A stretch of DNA of 14,272 bases from DATHWB01 sp040905965 (GTDB taxonomy: Bacteria; Actinomycetota; Acidimicrobiia; Spongiisociales; ZC4RG35). The DNA lies in assembly GCA_040905965.1 (NCBI GenBank), contig JBBDQP010000111.1, positions 1 to 14,272 of the forward strand, given 5' to 3'. Position 1 is the first letter of the stretch; each line of letters starts with the position of its first letter. The notes under the pieces are model-generated. The model searched no databases, had not been told where the DNA came from, and saw only the letters and a program-made list of their open reading frames with translations. The position numbers and the translations under genes were made by a program. Below, piece by piece: positions 7,828 to 13,669 of the stretch.

Positions 7828-10113
7828 ATGACAGGACTGGTCTCACTCGGCGAAGGAGGCTCGGTACCGGAGATCGGCGGGAAGGCTGCAACGCTTGCGC
7901 GTCTCCTGAACCTGGGGGAGCGGGTGCCGCCCGGGATTGTCATCCCGGCCGGTGCCGACCCGGTCACCATCGGGGCCGACGTGGCCCGGTGGTTGGCGGC
8001 GGCTGGTCACCCAGATCGTGTCGCCGTTCGGTCGTCTGCACCCGATGAGGACGGCGCAGTCAGATCGATGGCCGGGGCGTATCGCACCGAGCTCGACGTG
8101 TTGCCCGATGCTGCAGGAGTGATGGAGGCCGTGCGGCGTGTGCGCCTCTCTGGGCCATCCGTCGCCGCCCTGATACAGCCGATGCTGAGTCCGAGTCGGG
8201 CCGGCGTAGCGTTCTCGGCGGATCCGTTGACCGGTGACTCGGTGGTGGTGATCGAGGCGGTGGAAGGGCTCGCCGACCGGCTGATGGCCGGCGAGGAGAC
8301 CGGACGTCGGTACACCGAGAGCGACGGTGACGAGTTCTTCACTCGTCACCAGGTGGACACAGTCGCCACCACTGTGCGGCGGATCGCCGAGCACCTGGGC
8401 TGCGATGTCGACGTGGAGTGGGCATGGTGCGACGACGGCCTTTGGATCCTTCAGGCGCGTCCGATCACTGCGCTTCCCATCCAGCCGGAGCTGGACATTC
8501 CCGGTGGGACCTGGGAGAAGGACGTCACACACAGCCCTCGCCCTGTGAGCCCGCTCATGGCGTCGCTGCTGCCACGGATGGACGCGGTGATGGCCGACTG
8601 GACGTCCCAGTGGGGAATGATGATCGCGGGACTGGAATCTCGTTCCTTCGGCGGAGAGGTCTACAACCGCGCTCTTCCCCCCATCGGCAAGCCGGAGGCG
8701 ACAGGTCCCACCCCTCCCTGGTGGCTACTGGCGATCGTCGCTCGAGCTCTGCCTCCGTTGCGTCGTCGGCTCAGAGCGGCCGCGCAGGCCGAACGGACGG
8801 GTCTGGCTGAAGAGGTCGTGGCTCGGTGGCATACGGAGTGGAGGGGCCAACTGGCTGTCGAAATCGAGTCGTGGCGTCAGCAGGAATTGCAGCCCGCCGC
8901 CTTCCTTGAGCTGGTCGGGATGGGTCACGAGCTGCTCGACCTGATGGACCGGGCGGCGATGATCCACTTCGAACTGTTCGTGCCGTATCTACTCGGTGTC
9001 CACCGCTGGGTGGAAGACGCGAAGAAACTGCTCGGGTGGGACGACGCACGGTCGATCGCAGCGCTGGCGGGCCATTCACCCGCCTCCTCTGAGCCGACTC
9101 GGCTCATGACTGAGGTTGTACGAGCGATTCGCGAGACCGGCGGGGTCGAGTCAGTCCGGGCGTCGGCGAATCCGCTGGCGGCAGCGGCGGAACTCGGCGG
9201 AGAGGTGGCGCAGGCGCTGGAGCGCTGGGAGGCGGTGGTCGGTTTCCGGTTGTCCGACTACGACATTGCTGCCCCGTTGGTCTCTGAGATCCCCGGACTG
9301 ATGTCGTCCCTGCTTCGGGCGGCGTTGGATGCCTCGGATGTCGATGCGACGGTGGGCATCGACCTGGACGCCGCGCATCTCGCTCCCGAGGACCGTTCGC
9401 GCTTGGAGCGATCGTTCGCTGCGGCGACCGCGGTGTTCCCCTTGCGAGAGGAGAACGTCCACCTGACGTCCAGCATGCCTGGGGCTGCGTTGCGTCGAGT
9501 GATCGCCGAGATCGGGTCCCGCCTCGCCGCTGATGGTCTCATCGACCGTGTCGACGACGTTTTCTATCTGACCTGGGACGAGATCCAGCGGCCGCCGGTC
9601 GATGCCGCCAACTTGGTCCGGCGTCGTCTGGCTGAGGAGGCATGGACCGCGGCACATCCCGGCCCGCCCTTTCACGGTCCGCCACCGGGAGCACCTCCCG
9701 ACGTTCGCGGCCTGCCCGGTCCGGCCCGTCGTATCAACGGTGCGCTGTTGTGGGCCATGCAGCATGAGCTCGCTGCGAGACCGGAAGTCACGGGCGAGGC
9801 GGTGCGGGGGACGGGCTGTTCTGCTGGGGTACATGTGGGCCGTGTCCGTCTGGTCCGCACCGAAGCCGATCTGTCGCGGCTCGAACCGGGCGATGTGATG
9901 GTGTGCCCGATCGCCACGACCGCCTGGTCGGTCGTGTTCGGGATGATCGGGGCGATCGTGTGCGACGGAGGTGGTGTGCTCAGTCACACTGCGATCGTCG
10001 CCCGGGAACACGGCATCCCGGCTGTGATGGGTGTGGGCAACGGAACGACCAAGCTCGTTGATGGTGAGATCGTGCGAGTCGACGGCACCCGCGGGACTGT
10101 CGAGAAGGTCTGA
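7828..10113 (+). CDS. PEP synthase/rifampin-phosphotransferase-like three-domain phosphotransferase
   Basis: 761 aa from the ATG at 7828, where the family N-terminus begins; a GTG at 7771 is also in frame but overlaps the previous gene. Residues 1-215 form a PPDK-type ATP-binding domain: GGKAATLARL (18-27), VRSSAPDEDG (67-76), AGVAFSADPLTGD (125-137), LWILQARPIT (205-214). A helical middle (about 225-640) includes THSPRPVSPL and DDVFYLTWDEIQ. The C-terminal swivelling domain carries the phosphorylated histidine in GGGVLSHTAIVARE (His720). The order ATP domain, substrate domain, His domain is that of rifampin phosphotransferase (Rph) rather than of central-metabolism PEP synthase, which ends with a large PEP-binding barrel that is absent here. 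It is shorter than Rph (about 865 aa), chiefly in the ATP domain. The substrate is unknown; antibiotic or other small-molecule phosphorylation is inference. Confidence 0.88.
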   Translation: MTGLVSLGEGGSVPEIGGKAATLARLLNLGERVPPGIVIPAGADPVTIGADVARWLAAAGHPDRVAVRSSAPDEDGAVRSMAGAYRTELDVLPDAAGVMEAVRRVRLSGPSVAALIQPMLSPSRAGVAFSADPLTGDSVVVIEAVEGLADRLMAGEETGRRYTESDGDEFFTRHQVDTVATTVRRIAEHLGCDVDVEWAWCDDGLWILQARPITALPIQPELDIPGGTWEKDVTHSPRPVSPLMASLLPRMDAVMADWTSQWGMMIAGLESRSFGGEVYNRALPPIGKPEATGPTPPWWLLAIVARALPPLRRRLRAAAQAERTGLAEEVVARWHTEWRGQLAVEIESWRQQELQPAAFLELVGMGHELLDLMDRAAMIHFELFVPYLLGVHRWVEDAKKLLGWDDARSIAALAGHSPASSEPTRLMTEVVRAIRETGGVESVRASANPLAAAAELGGEVAQALERWEAVVGFRLSDYDIAAPLVSEIPGLMSSLLRAALDASDVDATVGIDLDAAHLAPEDRSRLERSFAAATAVFPLREENVHLTSSMPGAALRRVIAEIGSRLAADGLIDRVDDVFYLTWDEIQRPPVDAANLVRRRLAEEAWTAAHPGPPFHGPPPGAPPDVRGLPGPARRINGALLWAMQHELAARPEVTGEAVRGTGCSAGVHVGRVRLVRTEADLSRLEPGDVMVCPIATTAWSVVFGMIGAIVCDGGGVLSHTAIVAREHGIPAVMGVGNGTTKLVDGEIVRVDGTRGTVEKV

Positions 10114-10116
10114 ACC

Positions 10117-10455
10117 TCAGCGGTCAGCGAGAACCTTCTTCGCCCGATTGATCGCCTTCTTGCGCTTCTTGCCCTTGACGGCCGACGGAAGTCGTGACCG
10201 TTTCTGGCGGAGTACGGCGTCGATCATGGCCTTCTGCTTCCTGCGGGAACGGAGGTCGGCGACGACTTCTTCTTGTTCGCCGATGGTGACGATCGCCACG
10301 GGTCCTTCGCAGATGTCGAGGCACTTGGACCGCTCGACACAGAGCCCGGCGTCGCCAAGTCTCTGCGCCAGGCTCTCCCATTCCTTCTCGCGCTGTCCGC
10401 GACACGCGCTTCCGCCGCACAGGATGATGGGTGTTAGCTGAGCCTCACTAGTCAC
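10117..10455 (-). CDS. Thioredoxin-like [2Fe-2S] ferredoxin domain protein with basic tail
   Basis: 112 aa from a GTG at 10453-10455; a TTG at 10483-10485 is a possible longer start. The first ~60 residues carry the ligand pattern of thioredoxin-fold [2Fe-2S] ferredoxins such as NuoE-type domains: Cys13-x4-Cys18 (CGGSACRG) and Cys45-x3-Cys49 (CLDICEGPVAIV). The remaining ~45 residues are strongly basic, with RSRRKQK, RQKRSR and KGKKRKK runs, which could bind nucleic acid or an acidic partner. It probably transfers electrons in the cytoplasm; the partner is not identifiable. It converges on the PEP enzyme gene with three bases between the stops. Confidence 0.82.
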   Translation of the reverse strand: MTSEAQLTPIILCGGSACRGQREKEWESLAQRLGDAGLCVERSKCLDICEGPVAIVTIGEQEEVVADLRSRRKQKAMIDAVLRQKRSRLPSAVKGKKRKKAINRAKKVLADR

Positions 10456-10544
10456 GGCAGGGCACCCTATCGGTGGACCGCACAATCAGCAAGGCGCGCC
10501 CCGATACGGAACGTGGAAGGATCGGAATCCCAAGAGGAGATGTA

Positions 10545-10922
10545 ATGGCTGTGCGTGTGAACTCGGTGACGATCGATTGTCAGGATCCGCAGGTCCTGGC
10601 CGAGTGGTGGGGTGGCGTCCTCGACTGGAAGACGTTCACGATGGACGACGACGATGACGGCGACATCTGGCTTGCGCCGGGCACCGACCCCGCCGCGTTT
10701 CCCCACGCCATCCCGTTTCTGTTCCTCCACGATCCCAATCCGAAGACGGTGAAGAACCGGCTCCACTTCGACCTCGTTCCCGACGACCAGGACGCAGAAG
10801 TGGCCCGTCTGGAATCCATGGGCGCAGCGCGAGTCGACATCGGCCAGGGCGATGTGAGCTGGGTGGTCATGGCCGACCCGGAAGGCAACGAGTTCTGTGT
10901 GCTGAGGTCTTACAAAACCTGA
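10545..10922 (+). CDS. VOC/glyoxalase-like protein
   Basis: 125 aa. The start at 10545 follows AGGAG (10535-10539) by five bases. The pattern fits the small glyoxalase-like proteins common in actinomycetes: VNSVTIDCQDPQVLAEWW at the N-terminus, NRLHFDLVP in the middle, and MADPEGNEFCVL at the end, the usual last strand with a metal-ligand Glu. A run of five Asp after FTM is unusual. The substrate is unknown; such proteins may be dioxygenases, isomerases or binding proteins. The last 13 bases overlap the 3' end of the methyltransferase gene on the other strand. Confidence 0.85.
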   Translation: MAVRVNSVTIDCQDPQVLAEWWGGVLDWKTFTMDDDDDGDIWLAPGTDPAAFPHAIPFLFLHDPNPKTVKNRLHFDLVPDDQDAEVARLESMGAARVDIGQGDVSWVVMADPEGNEFCVLRSYKT

Positions 10923-11719
10923 TCCGGTTTGCGGGCGGTGATGATCACGCTCGTGGCCACCCTCTCGTGTTGGTCGGCCGGTATGAGCTCATGCATGAGC
11001 GCCACCAGATCCGGAGTGAACAGCGGATAGCCGGCCGTGTGGCTGAGACCGAAGTCGAAACGTTCCTTCACTTCGATGTTCTCGAATCCGACCCGATCAA
11101 GTTTGGTGACGAAGACACGCTCCGCCAGGGCTCCCGACACTCAACCGGCCCAAGCGGAAGGGTGGGTGAGGATCTCGGGCGGCAGGTCTTCTTCGACGAT
11201 GGTCAGATCGGCAACGCAGAGACGGCCTCCGGGTCGCAGTACTCGCAACGCTTCCGCCAACACTCGGCTCTTGCGGGCGGCCAGGTTGATCGTCCCGTTG
11301 GATATCACGACGTCCACCGATTCGTCGGGCAACGGTATGGCTTCCATTCGGCCCTCGATGAACTCGACCCAGTCGATCCCGGCCTCGGCGGCAAACACCG
11401 TCGCTCGGTCGACCATCTCCGGCAGCGAGTCGAGTCCGGTGGATCGCCCGTCAGGCCCCACTGCCCGTGCGGCGAGGAGCACGTCGATTCCTGCCCCACA
11501 GCCAAGGTCGAGCACCGACTCCCCTGCGGCGAGTTCGGCATAGGGGACGGGGTTGCCGACTCCGAGCGCCCACATCCGCGCACCTTCCGGGAGCCATTCG
11601 AGCTGATCCTGGGTGTAGAGCCAGGTGGCTGCGCCGGTGGGCGATTCGAGCGCCCGGTAGGCGGCGCCGACGACGGCGTCGATCTCGTCGGCGTGAATCA
11701 GGTCGCGGGATATCGTCAT
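10910..11719 (-). CDS. ArsM-type SAM-dependent methyltransferase, probable selenoprotein (UGA = Sec193)
   Basis: Read through one in-frame TGA (11141-11143), the product is 269 aa. Family features: VLDLGCGAGIDV (motif I, residues 69-80), EGRMEAIPLPDESVDVVISN (ending residue 141), LRPGGRLCVADL (161-171), then SAWAG-U-VSGAL with Sec193, followed by LDRVGFENIEVKERFDF and a closing VATSVIITARK. In arsenite methyltransferases (ArsM/AS3MT) this position is an essential As-binding Cys in a C-x-x-GAL motif, so the TGA replaces exactly that residue. The second As-binding Cys (VISNC in relatives) is Gly142 here, and the N-terminal Cys pair is absent. The substrate may therefore be something other than arsenite. 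It is last in the run; its ATG overlaps the anti-sigma stop (ATGA). An automatic caller would truncate it at 192 aa. The alternative, a nonsense mutation, is judged unlikely. Selenoprotein reading about 0.85. Confidence 0.87.
11111..11134 (-). promoter_or_regulatory. Candidate bacterial SECIS hairpin
   Basis: Within the coding sequence just after the TGA, the transcript can fold into a hairpin with seven pairs (two of them G-U), two symmetric C-U mismatches and a six-base loop GCGGAG. The loop begins 16 bases after the UGA and its first base is G; as I recall them, bacterial SECIS elements need an apical G near this distance. The stem is modest and was found by hand only. Confidence 0.35.
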
Positions 11720-11949
11720 TCGCCCTCGATGGAGTCGATGAATTCGCCCAGCCGCACCGCGGCGTCAGGCGGCAGTTCCGGTCCTGCAGAGTCCTTCAGT
11801 AGGACGCGGAGTTCCTCTGCAAACTCCACTTCGCCGCAGCACCGGCGGCAGAACGCCAGGTGCTTGTCCATTTCATCTCGTTCCGCTTCAGGCAGATCCA
11901 ACTCGATGAAGTTCCAGAGGCGGCGTACCGCACTGGTGCAGTCGATCAC
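11716..11949 (-). CDS. Soluble zinc-binding anti-sigma factor (ZAS type)
   Basis: 77 aa, starting at a GTG that overlaps the sigma-factor stop (GTGA), which implies translational coupling. Cys4 plus His30-x3-Cys34-x2-Cys37 (HLAFCRRC) is the H-x3-C-x2-C zinc signature of ZAS anti-sigma factors, which hold an ECF sigma inactive. In well-studied members (RsrA) they release it when the cysteines are oxidised. There is no membrane segment, so the protein senses a cytoplasmic signal. The C-terminal half is acidic and helical. Its stop overlaps the ATG of the methyltransferase (ATGA). Confidence 0.88.
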   Translation of the reverse strand: MIDCTSAVRRLWNFIELDLPEAERDEMDKHLAFCRRCCGEVEFAEELRVLLKDSAGPELPPDAAVRLGEFIDSIEGE

Positions 11950-12575
11950 GACGTCACTCCTTGCTCCTGACAGACGAGGTCGTGTTCCTCGGCGTAATTC
12001 CACATTTCGGTTTCGAAAAGGCGTCGGCCCCGGTGGAGCCACGACAGGACGGTGTTGAGAGGGATGCCGAGCATCCGGGACACGTCAGCGGTGGATATGC
12101 CCTCCATGTGTACCAGGACCAGGGGGACCCGATATTTCGGATCGAGACGGTCGAGTACGGCCCAGACGTGGTCGTCGGTGAAAGAGTGGAGGAAGTCCAG
12201 GTGGACCGAGTCCGAGTAGGGAAGTGGATCTTCGTCGACGATGCGGCGGAAAAGTGTCTGATCGGAGGTCTCGTCGAGAGGCTGCTCGTCCGGTGCCCTG
12301 AGTCTCTTGCGGTGATGGTCGTTGGCGCAGTTGATGAGGATCTGACGGAACCAGGCGGGCGCGGCTTGCGGATCCCGCAGTTGGGGGAAGCCTTTGAACG
12401 CCCGCAGCAGGCAGTCCTGCACGACATCCTCGGCCCGGTCGCCTGCGAGCCGGCGCGCCAGGGAGTACAGCCAAGGGAGTTGCTCCCTGGCGATGACACC
12501 AAACGCGGTGATGGTCTGATCTTGCATCGTGTCCATCGCTGAACTCTCGGCTGAGGATACCGACGGCACATCCAT
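11946..12575 (-). CDS. ECF-family RNA polymerase sigma factor
   Basis: 209 aa from the ATG at 12573-12575, preceded by GGAGGG about ten bases upstream; an internal ATG at codon 14 is another option. Region 2 (about residues 31-92) includes LARRLAGDRAEDVVQDCLLRAF and WFRQILINCANDHHRKR. Region 4 (about 137-187) has LDRLDPKYRVPLVLVHMEG and the helix-turn-helix STADVSRMLGIPLNTVLSWLHRGRR. Regions 1 and 3 are absent, as in RpoE-like ECF factors. It directs polymerase to a private set of promoters, probably including its own operon, when freed from the adjoining anti-sigma factor. The target promoter could not be identified. Confidence 0.93.
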   Translation of the reverse strand: MDVPSVSSAESSAMDTMQDQTITAFGVIAREQLPWLYSLARRLAGDRAEDVVQDCLLRAFKGFPQLRDPQAAPAWFRQILINCANDHHRKRLRAPDEQPLDETSDQTLFRRIVDEDPLPYSDSVHLDFLHSFTDDHVWAVLDRLDPKYRVPLVLVHMEGISTADVSRMLGIPLNTVLSWLHRGRRLFETEMWNYAEEHDLVCQEQGVTS

Positions 12576-12646
12576 CCTTCTACGTCCCTCCGATGGGTTT
12601 CCATGAGTAAGGACGACGGGGGTCTCGGAGATATTGCGCGTGCATG

Positions 12647-13042
12647 TCAGAGCCCGACCTTGGCCGGGTTGGGTTGCGTCGACCACGTCACCGTTCGGGG
12701 CGGGAGGCATGCGCCGCCCAAGCACGGCTGGTAGCTGATGCCTCCCGACACGACTTCACCGTCAGGGCGCCGCTGGCCGGTGACGACAAACTCGAGGGGC
12801 CCTTCGAGCACCATGAGAGCGACGTCGTTCCATCCGAGATGCTTCGCGACCGGATCCGGATAGATGATTTCGACGTCATCGAGTCCGTTCACAGTGACGA
12901 CGGTGGGAATCAGGAAGGGCTCGGTGGGCCGATGCGGTTCGATGTGGACTCCCGCGGGCACGTCGACTTCGAGCACGATTCGCACGTGGTCGTCGGTGAC
13001 TTCTCCCACGGGAGTGACTGCGAGAGTGACCAGATCATCCAT
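12647..13042 (-). CDS. Stand-alone DsbD N-terminal (alpha) domain-like protein
   Basis: 131 aa. The ATG lies inside the end of the thioredoxin gene (8-base overlap), so the two are coupled. The C-terminal part has ISYQPCLGGACLPP (Cys107, Cys112), very close to the YQ-x-C...C-x-PP active site of the DsbD alpha domain, which passes reducing equivalents from the membrane protein to partners; here the pair is Cys-x4-Cys where E. coli DsbD has Cys-x5-Cys. The rest is beta-rich. Unlike DsbD there is no signal peptide, transmembrane domain or fused thioredoxin domain, so it appears cytosolic. It probably exchanges disulfides with the adjacent TlpA-like protein, and perhaps with the selenoprotein; that is inference. 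Confidence 0.78.
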   Translation of the reverse strand: MDDLVTLAVTPVGEVTDDHVRIVLEVDVPAGVHIEPHRPTEPFLIPTVVTVNGLDDVEIIYPDPVAKHLGWNDVALMVLEGPLEFVVTGQRRPDGEVVSGGISYQPCLGGACLPPRTVTWSTQPNPAKVGL

Positions 13043-13538
13043 CGGCGGCCTCCGCCAGGAGTGCTTCGATCGCGGCCTTGACCGCGACGGCGTGGACGTC
13101 GAATCGCTCCATGTTGAGGTACTCGGCGAATCGGATGACACGGTTCTCATCGAGTACGAGGTGGGCGTTGATGATCGCCACCTCGGGAGCCAGGCCTTCC
13201 TTGATGGGGGCAAACCGCTCGCAGATGACCCCGTCGGCATCAACGAGGAATGGTGACTTCCATTCGAAGCGGTCGGGCAGCATCCGGGCGACGGCTGCGG
13301 GCTCCTTCACGTCGATGATGACGAGTTTCAGGTCGTGGTCGGCGAAGCCCGCAACGAGTTCGGACTCGAGGTACGGCGCTTCTGCCGTGCAGTACGGGCA
13401 CCATGTCGTGGTGAAGTAGACGAGCGTCCATTTCCCGGTCACGTCGCTGAACCGGACGGGGTTGCCCTCGACGTCGGGCAGGACAAAGTCTTCGACTGTG
13501 TCGCCGAGGGTGTAGCTGGACAGGATTGGTGTGGTCAT
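13035..13538 (-). CDS. TlpA/peroxiredoxin-like thioredoxin-fold protein
   Basis: 167 aa. The start ATG at 13536-13538 follows GAAGGAGG about nine bases upstream, a strong ribosome binding site. The active site is CPYC in YFTTTWCPYCTAEAP (Cys47, Cys50), in the usual place after the first strand-loop; FVLPDVEGNPVRFSDVTGKW is the AhpC/TSA-TlpA opening. LAPEVAIINAHLVLD contains the probable cis-proline strand. There is no signal peptide or membrane anchor, so it is likely a cytoplasmic disulfide reductase or thiol peroxidase. It is the first gene of the run leading to the DsbD-alpha-like protein, sigma factor, anti-sigma factor and methyltransferase, and could supply reducing power for their thiol/selenol chemistry. 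Confidence 0.9.
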   Translation of the reverse strand: MTTPILSSYTLGDTVEDFVLPDVEGNPVRFSDVTGKWTLVYFTTTWCPYCTAEAPYLESELVAGFADHDLKLVIIDVKEPAAVARMLPDRFEWKSPFLVDADGVICERFAPIKEGLAPEVAIINAHLVLDENRVIRFAEYLNMERFDVHAVAVKAAIEALLAEAADG

Positions 13539-13638
13539 GGTTCGCTGCCTCCTTCATAAGTCCGCTGACAGGGAGAAGGACGCACCGAAGGGCTGTTCTA
13601 TTGCGCGCCTCGGAAAGTTTGGAGCCGATCCGTCTCGC

Positions 13639-13669
13639 GAAAGACTCGGTCGGACATGCCGAGATCGGT
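13639..13669 (-). terminator. Possible weak terminator after the HNH gene
   Basis: Just beyond the HNH stop the minus strand reads CTCGG, nine bases, CCGAG, then TCTTT: a five-pair hairpin followed by a short T-rich stretch. A second small stem (GTCT/AGAC) follows. Too weak to be sure; the 13539-13669 gap also must hold the promoter for the thioredoxin gene, but no clear -35/-10 pair was found. Confidence 0.25.

Noticed and set aside
9151..10011. A 286-codon open frame antisense to the PEP-utilising enzyme
   Set aside because: It overlaps the motif-bearing His domain on the other strand, and its composition is that of a shadow frame.
10910..11140. A separate 76-aa gene starting at the GTG after the TGA
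   Set aside because: It has no ribosome binding site of its own evident, and its sequence is the C-terminal part of the methyltransferase family.
11141..11719. The methyltransferase as a complete 192-aa protein ending at the TGA
   Set aside because: The family continues well beyond this point, and the matching C-terminal part follows in the same frame with no insertion or deletion.
12576..12646. A GGAAAC...CGTA pair upstream of the sigma gene as an autoregulated ECF promoter
   Set aside because: The spacing (12 bases) is shorter than usual for ECF promoters, the -10 would sit inside the ribosome binding region, and no matching pair was seen upstream of the thioredoxin gene.
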